Shown: positions 35,956-44,070 of the stretch, one piece after another
Layout of the letters: every line of letters starts with the position of its first letter
Position numbering within the stretch: position 1 is the first letter of the stretch
Origin: an uncultured Holophagaceae bacterium
GTDB lineage: Bacteria; Acidobacteriota; Holophagae; Holophagales; Holophagaceae
Direction of reading: 5' to 3'
Length of the DNA stretch: 53,693 nucleotides
Assembly (NCBI GenBank): GCA_903884655.1
Contig: CAISFO010000014.1
Coordinates: 1 to 53,693 of the forward strand
Made by a program: the position numbers and the translations under genes
The notes under the pieces: model-generated
What the model was told of the DNA's origin: nothing
What the model saw: only the letters and a program-made list of their open reading frames with translations
Databases searched by the model: none

Positions 35956-37083
35956 TCATTCGAGGACATGGATGTTCCGCTTCGCGCAGATCTCCTTCAG
36001 CTGCCTGGGCCAGACGCTGACGGTGACTTCGCCGAGATGCGCCGTGCGCAGGAGGTACATGAACGTCCTGGCCTGGCCGATGCCCCCGCCGATGGAAAGG
36101 GGGATCCGGTCGTTCAGGATGGCCTGGTGGTAGGGGAGTTCGAGGAAATCCAGCTGCCGGGAGATCTCCAGCTGAGTCCGTAGGGTTCCCTTGGTCACCC
36201 GGATGCCCATGGAAGTCAATTCGTGCCGGCGTTTGGTAATGGGGTTCCACACCAGGATGTCCCCGTTCAGGCCGTGAGTATCCCGGCCCGTCATGGATGA
36301 CGTGTCCATGGCCCAGTCATCGTAGTCCGCCGCCCGCATCTCGTGGGGATAGCCGTCCTTCAGCACCCAGCCGATGCCGATGATGAACACCGCCGGGTAC
36401 CTCTGGAGGATGGCCGTCTCCCGCTGCTTCCGTGGCAGGTCCGGATACATCGCCAGCAGGTCCTCCGCGTGGATGAACATCAGCTCTTCGGGGAAGTCCG
36501 GCAGCCCAGTGGCCCTCAAGGCCGGGAACTGGTCCTGCACCTGCCGCCCGGCCCCCAGGATCACCCGCCAGATCTTCTGGACCGTGTCCTTGAGGTAGTC
36601 GAGATTCCGCTGGGCGGGCGAGATCCGACGCTCCCAGTCCCACTGGTCCACATAGGAGCTGTGGTCGTGGTCCAGAAAGTAGTCCTTCCGCACGGCCCGC
36701 ATGTCCGTGCAGAGGCCTTCCCCGGGCTGGCAGCCGAACTGGGCCAGCGCCATCCGCTTCCACTTGGTGGCCGCCTGCACCACCTGGGCCCTCATGGGGC
36801 TGGGCAATCCAAGCCCGCAAGGGAACTCCACTGGAGTGCGGGACCCATCCCGGTCCAGATAGTCGTTCACCCCGCTCTCCCGGTCGACGATGAGGGGCAC
36901 CTGGACCATGTCGAGGTTCAGTTCGCGGCAGAGGTGGTCCTCGACGTACCGCTTGATCGTGAAGACCGCCCGCTGGGTATCCATCCGGTTCAGGAGAGGA
37001 CGGTAGTCCCGTGGAAGGACCTTCGCCACCTCCTCGTACGTGCTGATGCCCGGTCCTGCCAGGTCCGCCACCTTGTCAGCCAT
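35956..37083 (-). CDS. asnA: Aspartate-ammonia ligase (asparagine synthetase A)
   Basis: A 374-residue class II aminoacyl-tRNA-synthetase-like enzyme that makes asparagine from aspartate, ammonia and ATP. The signature blocks match E. coli AsnA (330 residues): ATKWKRMALAQFG, SSYVDQWDWERRI, RAADYDDWAMD, HGLNGDILVWNP, SSM-equivalent ELTSMGIRV and LSIGGGIGQARTFMYLL. The N-terminus is about 40 residues longer than in E. coli. ATG 37083 has GGAGGAGG upstream. A candidate promoter is at 37164-37192. The use of ammonia-dependent AsnA is noteworthy beside a malic enzyme. Confidence 0.9.
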   Translation of the reverse strand: MADKVADLAGPGISTYEEVAKVLPRDYRPLLNRMDTQRAVFTIKRYVEDHLCRELNLDMVQVPLIVDRESGVNDYLDRDGSRTPVEFPCGLGLPSPMRAQVVQAATKWKRMALAQFGCQPGEGLCTDMRAVRKDYFLDHDHSSYVDQWDWERRISPAQRNLDYLKDTVQKIWRVILGAGRQVQDQFPALRATGLPDFPEELMFIHAEDLLAMYPDLPRKQRETAILQRYPAVFIIGIGWVLKDGYPHEMRAADYDDWAMDTSSMTGRDTHGLNGDILVWNPITKRRHELTSMGIRVTKGTLRTQLEISRQLDFLELPYHQAILNDRIPLSIGGGIGQARTFMYLLRTAHLGEVTVSVWPRQLKEICAKRNIHVLE

Positions 37084-37163
37084 GGAACTACCTCCTCCGC
37101 ATAGCACGGGGAGTCGGCTCGCTCCGAACCATTCCGGGGTGACCCTCCCCGAACACAGCCCCG

Positions 37164-37192
37164 AAGATACGTTCCGGGGCGGCCGGAAACAA
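37164..37192 (-). promoter_or_regulatory. Candidate promoter for asnA
   Basis: Read on the minus strand, TTGTTT, a 17-bp spacer and TATCTT lie about 80 bp before the asnA start. Matches to consensus are moderate. Confidence 0.3.
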
Positions 37193-37232
37193 GATCAGCT
37201 CATCATCATTTGTTGAAAGGAAGGCCCCTCCT

Positions 37233-37660
37233 TCAGCTCTTGGACTTCCGGTCAGCTTTGGTCGGCTTTCTGTTCGGCGTGGCCGGGGCCGGAGCCTCCA
37301 CGACGCCCGTCTCCCGGTGGACCTTCTCCACGGCCCCCGTGGTCTTGACGTCGATCTCCACCCGGCGGTTCCGGCTCTGCCCTTCGCGGCTCTTGTTGTC
37401 GGCGATGGGGACGTCGGGTCCCCGACTCACGGTGAAGACCCTGTCCGCGGGAAGGCCCGCCTCGATCAGGAGTCTGGCCGCGGCCTCGGCCCTGCGTTTG
37501 CTCAGGGCCTGGGAATAGTCGGGCCAAGTTTGGGAACCATCCTTTGCCCATCTCTCGTCTTGATGCACTGGTCAATTATCGTGACAATCTCCAGGACCGG
37601 GGTTTTCTTGAGCCTTTGTCGGACGATCGTCGGACCTCGTGGAATCAGGGAAGGAACGCA
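37233..37660 (-). pseudogene. Decayed OmpA-like domain protein
   Basis: The frame from GTG 37568 encodes the C-terminal two-thirds of an OmpA-like peptidoglycan-binding domain: SQALSKRRAEAAARLLIEAG, VFTVSRGPDVPIADNKSREG and QSRNRRVEIDV, then a Pro/Lys tail. The N-terminal part of the domain is missing from this frame. On the same strand just upstream, another frame reads VRQRLKKTPVLEIVTIID, which resembles the domain's first strand and the usual EI-x-GHTD motif, with GHTD changed to TIID. A frameshift near 37570 would join them. The segment runs into the response regulator's 5' end (37660), so the rest of the gene seems lost. A short alternative reading as an intact small protein is possible but less likely. 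Confidence 0.55.
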
Positions 37661-38424
37661 TGACAGCAGTCCGCAGCCATACGACTGGGCCGACTGCCAA
37701 GAGGTCCATCGCGGGTATCCGGATCGTCGCCTGCGAGGATCAGCCCGTGATGCGGGAGTACATCGTCTCGGGCCTGGCGCGACTTGGAATCACGTCCGCA
37801 GGGGTCTGCGATGGAGTGGAGCTGGCAACCTATCTGGCCGAACACCCGGTCGACGTCGTCATTCTTGATATCGGTTTGCCCGGGGAAGACGGCTACTCCA
37901 TTGCCACTCGCCTGCGACGGGAACGTCCACACCTGGGTATCGTCATGCTCACGGCCAGGGACAAGACCGATGACCGGGTGTTGGGACTGGACTGCGGGGC
38001 CGACCTCTACTTCGCGAAACCCGTGGATATCCGGGAGCTCGCCTCGGCCTTGGGGAGCCTGTACCGTCGGCTGCGCCTGCATCAGCCCGCCACCCCCCGG
38101 CCCTGCTGGCAGCTGGAACCCCTCCGGTCCGTGCTGTTGACCCCTTCCGGTGCCGAAGTGGCCCTGACCGACAATGAGCTGAGGTTCCTGGTGCCGCTGC
38201 TGGAGCAGCCCGGCACCGTAGTCGATCGGGACCGGCTGTTCCAGGCCCTGGACCAGGTGCCAGACATCTACGCCATGCGCCGGATGGAGACCCTCCTCAG
38301 CCGACTGAGGACCAAAGTCCTCAGCGTCAGCCCAAGCGAGCCTCTGCCCGTGCGAGCCCGCCATGGACGGGGGTATGCCTTTCTTTGTGAGGCCAAGGAA
38401 CATCAAGGCCAGGCATTCCAGTAG
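37660..38424 (+). CDS. OmpR-family response regulator
   Basis: A 254-residue two-domain regulator. The receiver has the acidic pair in ACEDQPVM, the phosphoacceptor Asp70 in VVILDIGLPGEDGYS, Thr/Ser in IVMLTARDK and Lys in YFAKPVD. A winged helix (about residues 160-240) follows, with LTDNELRFLVPLLEQPGTVVDRDRLFQ, a recognition-helix region MRRMETLLSRLRTK and a final hairpin RARHGRGYAF. ATG 37660 with AAGGAACGC upstream is preferred over GTG 37639. No partner kinase is adjacent; the hybrid kinase at 8551 is too far to assume a link. It is followed by the hemerythrin gene 88 bp later. Confidence 0.85.
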   Translation: MTAVRSHTTGPTAKRSIAGIRIVACEDQPVMREYIVSGLARLGITSAGVCDGVELATYLAEHPVDVVILDIGLPGEDGYSIATRLRRERPHLGIVMLTARDKTDDRVLGLDCGADLYFAKPVDIRELASALGSLYRRLRLHQPATPRPCWQLEPLRSVLLTPSGAEVALTDNELRFLVPLLEQPGTVVDRDRLFQALDQVPDIYAMRRMETLLSRLRTKVLSVSPSEPLPVRARHGRGYAFLCEAKEHQGQAFQ

Positions 38425-38512
38425 CAGGTGCTGGATTGTAAGAAAGTGTGAGGGAAAATCCGACGCGAGGGGATTCAATCTGGGTTCCCCCTCGAACCCC
38501 CGTGGATCAAAG

Positions 38513-38932
38513 ATGACGGACCACCCTTCCAACCTCGCCTGGCGCCAGCGCCATGCCACGCACATTCCCAGCATCGACGCCTATCACCAGGGAATGTTCA
38601 AGGTGTTCCGCAAGCTCCTGCAGACCACCCGGACCGGGCGAATGGGCAACTCCATCGGACCGATTCTTGAGTTCCTGGAGAAGTATTCAAGTTCTCACTT
38701 CGAGGGTGAAGAAGCCTTCATGCAGGAAGCAGGTTTCCCAGAGGCCGCAGTTCACGTGCAGGAACACCGCCAGTTCATGGTCGAGTTGGGTCGCCTCCAC
38801 GAGCGCTTCAACCAGGGAGAGCAAGGCATCGAGGGGGAACTGGTCCTCATCCTCTCTGGCTGGCTCAGTGTGCACATCCTGAAAAGGGACCGGAGTTTTG
38901 CAGCTTTTCTCCATGGCCGTTCCAGGCCTTGA
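38513..38932 (+). CDS. Bacteriohemerythrin
   Basis: A 139-residue four-helix protein with the full di-iron ligand set of hemerythrins: IDAYHQGMF (His), HFEGEEAFM (His and Glu), HVQEHRQFM (two His) and HILKRDRSF (His and Asp). Such proteins bind O2 reversibly and can sense or buffer oxygen. ATG 38513 has a weak Shine-Dalgarno sequence; the frame runs 50 codons further upstream, over the response regulator's end, without a site. Its place right after the response regulator suggests they may be co-expressed; an oxygen link is inference. Confidence 0.85.
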   Translation: MTDHPSNLAWRQRHATHIPSIDAYHQGMFKVFRKLLQTTRTGRMGNSIGPILEFLEKYSSSHFEGEEAFMQEAGFPEAAVHVQEHRQFMVELGRLHERFNQGEQGIEGELVLILSGWLSVHILKRDRSFAAFLHGRSRP

Positions 38933-39018
38933 AGGAAGGAAGCACCTGTCGCCAGCCTCCACAATGCCCTGGCTTCGACTTCCGGCTATCCTGACCGATT
39001 CCTCCTTCAGGAGTCCCC

Positions 39019-40074
39019 GTGCGAAGCGTCATCACTGGAACAGGCATCGGCATTCCTCCGAATGTGGTCACGAACGAGGCCTTGTCGCAGCTCATGGACA
39101 CCTCGGACGAATGGATCCGCGTTCGGAGTGGCATCCAGGAACGACACTACGCAGAGCCAGGCCAGGGGTCCACGGACCTCGGAGTCATCGCCGCCCGGAA
39201 TGCCATTGCCGACGCGGAGCTCACCGTGGCCGACATCGATGTGGTCATCTTCGCCACCATGACACCCGATCACGTGCTGCCGGGCAATGGGCCGCTGCTG
39301 CAGCACGCTCTTGGCCTGAGGGATATTCCTACGTTCGATATTCGCCAGCAGTGCAGCGGTTTCCTCTACGGCCTCGAGCTGGCGGACCTGTTCATCCAGA
39401 GCGGCCGCTACCGGCGGGTCCTGCTGGTGGGCGCGGAGGTCCACTCGCCCTTCATGCCCTGGCAGCTTGGTTGGGATACGGTGATCGGGCGTTCAACCCG
39501 GGAGATCACGGAAGCCGAGCGTGCCGCGAATACGGCCATCCGGGATCGGACCGTCCTGTTCGGGGATGGTGCTGGTGCCGTAGTCATCGAAGGTCGTGAT
39601 GGAACGTCGGGCCTGGGTCCCATACGGCTTCATACGGACGGCTCAGCCGCAGGTGTGTTAACCATGCCCGGCGCCAGTTTCAAGCGACGGCCCTTTGTGT
39701 CCCACGAACAGATTGATGCCGGGGAGACGGTACCCGTCATGTCCGGCAAAGAGGTCTTCAGGACAGCCGTGACCCTCATGCCCCAAGCAGTTCGCCAGGT
39801 GTGTGCCCTTTCGGACGTGGCGATCGAGTCCCTGGACCTGGTGCTCATCCACCAGGCCAACCTCCGCATCATCGAGGGCGTGCAGAAGGCCTTGGGTCTG
39901 CCTCCGGAGAAGGTTCCGCACAATGTGGAACGCTACGGCAATACCACCGCCGCCACCCTGCCCATCCTGTTCCACGAGTGCCGCCAGCAGGGCCTCATCC
40001 GGCCTGGAATGAACGTGGTCTTCACGGCCCTGGGCTCAGGGCTCCACTGGGGGGCGGCGCTGTACCGGACCTAG
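39019..40074 (+). CDS. fabH: 3-oxoacyl-ACP synthase III (KASIII family)
   Basis: A 351-residue condensing enzyme of the FabH family, which starts fatty-acid synthesis from acyl-CoA and malonyl-ACP. The triad is Cys in FDIRQQCSGFLYGL, His in VLIHQANLRI and Asn in ERYGNTTAATLP. It is about 35 residues longer than E. coli FabH; the extra length lies mainly between the VGAEVHSPF strand and VLFGDGAGAVV, containing GRSTREITEAERAANTAIRDR. The start is GTG 39019 with AGGAG five nt upstream. There are no other fab genes nearby, so it may be a secondary KASIII. Confidence 0.85.
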   Translation: MRSVITGTGIGIPPNVVTNEALSQLMDTSDEWIRVRSGIQERHYAEPGQGSTDLGVIAARNAIADAELTVADIDVVIFATMTPDHVLPGNGPLLQHALGLRDIPTFDIRQQCSGFLYGLELADLFIQSGRYRRVLLVGAEVHSPFMPWQLGWDTVIGRSTREITEAERAANTAIRDRTVLFGDGAGAVVIEGRDGTSGLGPIRLHTDGSAAGVLTMPGASFKRRPFVSHEQIDAGETVPVMSGKEVFRTAVTLMPQAVRQVCALSDVAIESLDLVLIHQANLRIIEGVQKALGLPPEKVPHNVERYGNTTAATLPILFHECRQQGLIRPGMNVVFTALGSGLHWGAALYRT

Positions 40075-40079
40075 CAGAG

Positions 40080-40108
40080 TGGACATTGCCAACAACCAGG
40101 TCTAGAAT
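40080..40108 (+). promoter_or_regulatory. Candidate sigma-70 promoter for the PepSY gene
   Basis: TGGACA (40080-40085) and TAGAAT (40103-40108), 17 bp apart, match 5/6 and 5/6 of the consensus. The start codon follows 24 bp later. Confidence 0.5.
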
Positions 40109-40132
40109 GCGCGTCATCATCCTGGAGTCCCC

Positions 40133-40474
40133 ATGCGCATCCGCTCCTTGGCCATGGCCCTGCTCGCCCCGGCCCTGATCCTCTCGGCCGGTGTCACCAA
40201 GAAGCGAATCACAGGCGCGGTTCGAAGCGCCAAGGAAGCCAAGGCCATCGCCGAACAGGACACCGGCGGCAGGGCCACCAGCGCCCGCCGCATTCCGCTG
40301 AACGGCGCCTCGGGCGGCTGGGAGGTGGATGTGCGCATGGCCAAGGAAGCCCGTGGCTGGCGTTGCATCATCGACGCGGACACCCACACGGTGCACAGCA
40401 AGACCCGCATCGACCAGCCTGGAACGAAGGGGAAAGCAGAAGGGACGACCCGGCTGGTCAGAGGGACCCAGTAG
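40133..40474 (+). CDS. Small exported PepSY-like protein
   Basis: A 113-residue protein with a signal peptide (MRIRSLAMALLAPALILSAG). The mature part (KEAKAIAEQDTGGRATSARR, GGWEVDVRMAKEARGWRCIIDADT) shows the PepSY-like pattern: an Ala-rich helix followed by a beta-sheet with Gly-Trp-x-Val and a later Trp-Arg-Cys strand. PepSY domains occur in periplasmic peptidase inhibitors and sensor modules. The tail is basic and Gly/Thr-rich. GGAG is five nt before ATG. Its function is not clear. Confidence 0.65.
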   Translation: MRIRSLAMALLAPALILSAGVTKKRITGAVRSAKEAKAIAEQDTGGRATSARRIPLNGASGGWEVDVRMAKEARGWRCIIDADTHTVHSKTRIDQPGTKGKAEGTTRLVRGTQ

Positions 40475-40584
40475 TTCCCCGACGATGACCGATCGTTCGC
40501 CGGTTTTTCACACCGCCAACGCCGCTCGGGTTGCCAACAAGCCTAGAATCGTAACCGTGGCCGATGCCACGAGGAGAACAACCC

Positions 40585-41637
40585 ATGGGGCTGATGGACT
40601 GGGGCAAGGCCCAATTCATTGAAATCATCGAGTGGCTCGACGATTCCAACGACACGCTCGCCTGGCGCTTCCCGGTACGGGACCAGGAGATCAAGAACGG
40701 CGCGAAGCTGGTGGTCCGCGAAAGCCAGGAGGCGGTCTTCATCAATGAAGGCCAGCTCGCGGATGTGTTCAAGCCCGGCACCCACACGCTCAGCACCCAG
40801 AACCTGCCGGTCCTGGCGGACCTGAAGGGCTGGAAGTACGGCTTCGAAAGCCCCTTCAAGGCCGAGACCTACTTCACCTCCACGAAGCTCTACAACGATC
40901 TCAAGTGGGGCACCTCGAACCCCATCATGATGCGCGACGCCGATTTCGGCATGCTGCGCATCCGGGCCTTCGGCATTTACTCCATCAAGGTGGCGGACAG
41001 CGGCACCTTCCTCAAGCAGCTCGTGGGCACCAATGGCGTCTACACCCTGGGGGACATCACCGAGCAGCTGCGCAAGACCATCATGAGCCGCTTCACCGAC
41101 GTGCTGGGCGAGGTGAAGGTGCCCGCCCTGGACCTGGCGGCCAAGTACGACGAGTTGTCGGACCTGGTGAAACAGAAGCTCCAGGACGAGTTCAAGACCA
41201 TGGGTCTGGAGCTGTCCAAGTTCTTCGTGGAGAACATCAGCCTCCCCGAGGAAGTCGAGGCCATGATGGACAAGCGCACCGGCGTGGGCATGATGGCCCC
41301 GGTCATGGGTGCCTACACGCAGATGCAGGTGGCCGAAAGCATCCCCCTCGCCGCCCAGAACCCTGGCGGTGTCGCCGGCCTGGGCATGGGCATGGGCGTG
41401 GGTTTCGGCATGGGCAACATGATGGGCCAGCAGATGGCCGGTGCCCAGCAGCAAATGGGGCAGCAGGGGTATCCCGGAGGCAGCGCCCCTGCCGCCCCCG
41501 CACCCCAGGCGCCCGAGAAATCGCTGAAGGATGAGTTGATGGAGCTGAAGGATCTTTTCGATAGCCAGCTGATCAACCAGGCCGAATACGACACCCAGCG
41601 TGGCGCCATCATGAAGAAGCACGGGATGGGCACTTAG
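40585..41637 (+). CDS. SPFH-domain protein with C-terminal SHOCT domain
   Basis: A 350-residue protein of the YdjI/'virion core protein' SPFH group. It begins MGLMDWGKAQFIEIIEWLDDS, then an SPFH (band-7-like) domain (about 30-210), a Gly/Met/Gln-rich low-complexity linker (MGMGVGFGMGNMMGQQMAGAQ) and a C-terminal SHOCT motif (LKDELMELKDLFDSQLINQAEYD). Such proteins form oligomers, may associate with membranes, and are linked in some bacteria to stress or bacteriophage resistance; no direct role is shown here. ATG 40585 with GAGGAG upstream is the likely start. A terminator follows. Confidence 0.8.
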   Translation: MGLMDWGKAQFIEIIEWLDDSNDTLAWRFPVRDQEIKNGAKLVVRESQEAVFINEGQLADVFKPGTHTLSTQNLPVLADLKGWKYGFESPFKAETYFTSTKLYNDLKWGTSNPIMMRDADFGMLRIRAFGIYSIKVADSGTFLKQLVGTNGVYTLGDITEQLRKTIMSRFTDVLGEVKVPALDLAAKYDELSDLVKQKLQDEFKTMGLELSKFFVENISLPEEVEAMMDKRTGVGMMAPVMGAYTQMQVAESIPLAAQNPGGVAGLGMGMGVGFGMGNMMGQQMAGAQQQMGQQGYPGGSAPAAPAPQAPEKSLKDELMELKDLFDSQLINQAEYDTQRGAIMKKHGMGT

Positions 41638-41659
41638 GCTCTGGGCACTGGGCCTCAGG

Positions 41660-41685
41660 AAAGGGCGGCGCAGCCGCCCTTTTTT
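41660..41685 (+). terminator. Intrinsic terminator after the SPFH gene
   Basis: AAAGGGCGGC-gca-GCCGCCCTTTTTT is a textbook stem-loop with a T-run ending at 41685. It sits inside larger arms GGCCTCAG (41651-41658) and CTGAGGCC (41692-41699). It lies between the convergent SPFH and CDF genes. Confidence 0.85.
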
Positions 41686-41718
41686 CGTTTTCTGAGGCCT
41701 GGCGCCTGAAGCCAAAGC

Positions 41719-42663
41719 CTAGTCGTGATGATGATGCCCCTGCCCTTCCGCCTCGTGCTCATGCACAAATCGGTGCTGGTGCCGGTCGGCCATGGCCTGG
41801 GTCTCGAAATGCAGGGTGAGATGGCGCACACCGAAATGGTCCGCCAGCAGGTGCTCGATGCGGTGCTGGTAGTCTTCCGTGTCCTCCAGGCGCTCGGTGG
41901 CCACGATGATGTGGGCGGTGCACACGGTCAGGTGGCTGCAGACCCGCCAGGACCGCAGGTCTTCCACGCCATGGATGCCAGGCAGCTTGAGCAAGGCGGA
42001 CTTGGCCTCCTCCTGATCGAACGCAGCCTGGTGCATGAGGATGCCCACCGCGTCCTTCAGCAGCAGGAAGGCGCCTCGGAGGATCAACACCACGATGCCG
42101 ACGGCCAGAAGCGGATCAACCCAGCGCCAGCCCGTGAACCGGATCACCACCATGCCTACCACCACGGCCACATTGGCCAGGCTGTCGCCCAGGGCGTGGA
42201 GGTAGGCACTGCGCAGGTTGAGGTCCCGCTCCTGCTCGGAGCCCTTGGAGGGGACGAGAACGAAGGTGGCGGCCAGATTCAGCAGCAGGCCGAGAATGGA
42301 GACCCCGATGGCCCAGCCCAGTCGAATGCCCTGTGGGTGGCGAAACCGGCTCCAGGCCTCGACCAGCACCGCTGCAGCCAGCACCACCAGCAGGAAGACA
42401 CCCAGCAGCGTATTGAAGATCTCGATGCGATGCCATCCGTAGGTCCAGCGGTCGCAGGGCTCCCGCCGGTTGGCCACCCGGATGCTGCCTAGAGCCAGCA
42501 GATTCACCACCGCATCGTTGAGGTTCTCCAGGCTGTCCGACACCAGGCCCAGGGAGCCGGTCCACAGACCGCCGAGACCCTGGACCAGGAAGTTCAACCC
42601 GAAGATCAGCGAGCTGAGGGCCAGGCGCCCCGTGGTGGTGGGACCATGCGCATGGGCCATCAT
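41719..42663 (-). CDS. Cation diffusion facilitator (CDF) metal exporter
   Basis: A 314-residue inner-membrane protein with six hydrophobic segments and a His-rich C-terminal cytosolic tail (DRHQHRFVHEHE, HHHHD). TM5 has HALGD, the classic HxxxD half of the zinc site. TM2, however, reads D43-SLE46-NLN-D50, with Glu46 where zinc transporters such as ZitB have His. Metals such as Zn, Co or Mn are possible. The start overlaps the hydratase stop by 4 nt (ATGA), or by 1 nt if ATG 42660 is used, so it is probably co-transcribed. GAGG precedes it. Confidence 0.8.
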   Translation of the reverse strand: MMAHAHGPTTTGRLALSSLIFGLNFLVQGLGGLWTGSLGLVSDSLENLNDAVVNLLALGSIRVANRREPCDRWTYGWHRIEIFNTLLGVFLLVVLAAAVLVEAWSRFRHPQGIRLGWAIGVSILGLLLNLAATFVLVPSKGSEQERDLNLRSAYLHALGDSLANVAVVVGMVVIRFTGWRWVDPLLAVGIVVLILRGAFLLLKDAVGILMHQAAFDQEEAKSALLKLPGIHGVEDLRSWRVCSHLTVCTAHIIVATERLEDTEDYQHRIEHLLADHFGVRHLTLHFETQAMADRHQHRFVHEHEAEGQGHHHHD

Positions 42664-43445
42664 TCGCCTCGGTATTCTGGTTTGCGCTTGTCCCGGAAGG
42701 CCGCCAGTCCCTCGAGCCGGTCCTTCGTGGGGATCACCTGCGCGTAGCAGGCTTGCTCCAGGGCGAGGCCGGAAGCCAGATCCAGTTGGATTCCTTGATC
42801 CACAGCCCGTTTTGCGGCCCGCAAGGCCACGGGTCCATTGGGGAGAATCTCCCGGGCCAGGGCCAGGGCGGATTCAAGGGCCCTTCCGGCGGCGACCACC
42901 CGGTTGACCAGACCCAGCCGGCTGGCCTCCTCAGCACCGATCCGGCGGGCGGTAAAGATCAGTTCCTTGGCCCTGGAGGCCCCAATGAGGCGCGGCAGGC
43001 GCTGGGTGCCACCAGCTCCGGGAAGGATGGCGAGAGAGGTCTCCACCAGCCCCATCTTGGCCCCGGCTCCCGCCACCCGAAGATCGGCAGCCAGGGCCAG
43101 CTCCAGCCCCCCTCCGAAAGCGGCGCCATCGATCGCCGCGATGGTCGGCATGGGCAGGTCGCCAAGCTCGGAGAAGGCTGCGCGGAGGCCTTCCACGAAG
43201 ACCACGGCCTCCTCGGGAGACATGCCAGCCCGCTCCTTCAGGTCCGCTCCCGAGCAGAAGACCCCGGGCACGCGGCTGTGCACGACCAGCACCCGCACGG
43301 CCGGATCGTCCCTGAGCGCCCCCAGGGCCGCTCGGAACTCAGTCAGGAGCTGGCGACCCAGTGCGTTTTTCGCCGACGGCCGGTCCAGGCCGAGCAGCAC
43401 AATGCCAGCCTCCTCGCCTGCGAGCCGTTCGACCTGGACTTCCAT
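42660..43445 (-). CDS. Enoyl-CoA hydratase, methylglutaconyl-CoA hydratase (AUH)-like
   Basis: A 261-residue crotonase-fold enzyme. GVFCSGADLKERAGM and AAFGGGLELALAADLRVAG hold the oxyanion-hole residues, AKMGLVETSLAILPGAGGT holds the catalytic-glutamate region, and the C-terminus LEQACYAQVIPTKDRLEGLA is almost identical to that of AUH, the human methylglutaconyl-CoA hydratase (from memory). AUH hydrates 3-methylglutaconyl-CoA in leucine catabolism, a step after 3-methylcrotonyl-CoA carboxylase. It starts at 43445 by a 1-bp overlap (TGATG) with the biotinyl carrier gene. Confidence 0.85.
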   Translation of the reverse strand: MEVQVERLAGEEAGIVLLGLDRPSAKNALGRQLLTEFRAALGALRDDPAVRVLVVHSRVPGVFCSGADLKERAGMSPEEAVVFVEGLRAAFSELGDLPMPTIAAIDGAAFGGGLELALAADLRVAGAGAKMGLVETSLAILPGAGGTQRLPRLIGASRAKELIFTARRIGAEEASRLGLVNRVVAAGRALESALALAREILPNGPVALRAAKRAVDQGIQLDLASGLALEQACYAQVIPTKDRLEGLAAFRDKRKPEYRGE

Positions 43446-43657
43446 CAGCCGAGCTCAACGATGGGATCCCCTTCGTTGAGGAACTGGTCGGGGACCACGA
43501 AGACCTTCTTGACCGTCCCCTCCTCAGGGCTGCCCACGGGGATCTGCATCTTCATGCTCTCGATGATGACCAGGTCCTGGTCCTCGCTCACGGCATCGCC
43601 TTCGGCGACGCAGACTTCCAGCACCTTCCCGGCCATCTCAGCCCGCACCACGGCCAT
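43445..43657 (-). CDS. Biotinyl carrier domain protein (BCCP type)
   Basis: A 70-residue stand-alone biotinyl domain. The canonical site ESMKMQ puts the biotinylated lysine at position 36. The chain forms the barrel repeat pattern, AEMAGKVLEVCVAEGDAV, then DLVIIESMKM, then GTVKKVFVVPDQFLNEGDPIV. It should serve as carboxyl carrier of a biotin-dependent carboxylase whose other subunits are not adjacent. The stop shares one base with the AUH-like hydratase start. Placed with that enzyme, it could belong to a methylcrotonyl-CoA carboxylase (inference). Confidence 0.85.
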   Translation of the reverse strand: MAVVRAEMAGKVLEVCVAEGDAVSEDQDLVIIESMKMQIPVGSPEEGTVKKVFVVPDQFLNEGDPIVELG

Positions 43658-43703
43658 TCGGTCACCTCATGAGGACAATGGGCCAGTGTAGCGGTCTGGT
43701 GCC

Positions 43704-43940
43704 CTATTCGTCCTTGTCGGAATCCCCGATCACCACCAGATCGTCGTCCTCGTAAGCGAAGTCGCCTTCCTCGATGAGGACCTCCCGGATCTTCCCACCT
43801 TCGGGGGCGTCAATGTAGAAGGAGGAACGCGAGGAATCCGTGCCCTCGAGGATCAGCAGGTGCTCGTCCTCTTCCACCTCCTGGCCGGGGCGGACAAGGA
43901 CGTCCACCACATATCCCGGCCATTCCGCCCGCACGATCAT
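43704..43940 (-). CDS. Biotinyl/lipoyl-like domain without the attachment lysine
   Basis: A 78-residue domain clearly related to the biotinyl carrier next to it: [21 protein letters not shown] parallels AEMAGKVLEVCVAEGDAVSED, and [24 protein letters not shown] parallels the second half. Where the carrier has ESMKMQ, this one has [10 protein letters not shown], with no lysine until residue 50, so it cannot be biotinylated or lipoylated at that position. It ends in an acidic tail. ATG 43940 has GGAGG upstream; the longer frame is noise. It lies 46 bp upstream of the carrier gene on the same strand. Confidence 0.75.
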   Translation of the reverse strand: MIVRAEWPGYVVDVLVRPGQEVEEDEHLLILEGTDSSRSSFYIDAPEGGKIREVLIEEGDFAYEDDDLVVIGDSDKDE

Positions 43941-44070
43941 GCTGCCTCCCCTTCGCCGCCCCGCGACCTTGGCGGGGAGAGTATGGCGCCCCGGGCCTTC
44001 GCGCAAGGCCTGGAAGGCTTTCTTTTCGTCACATGTCATGTCTGGGATACTGGAGGGCTTGGAGGATGGA

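Noticed and set aside
40531..40549. TTGCCAACAAgccTAGAAT as a promoter of the SPFH gene
   Set aside because: TAGAAT is plausible as a -10, but the TTGCCA lies only 7 bp upstream and no good -35 is found at 16-18 bp; it was not listed as a feature.
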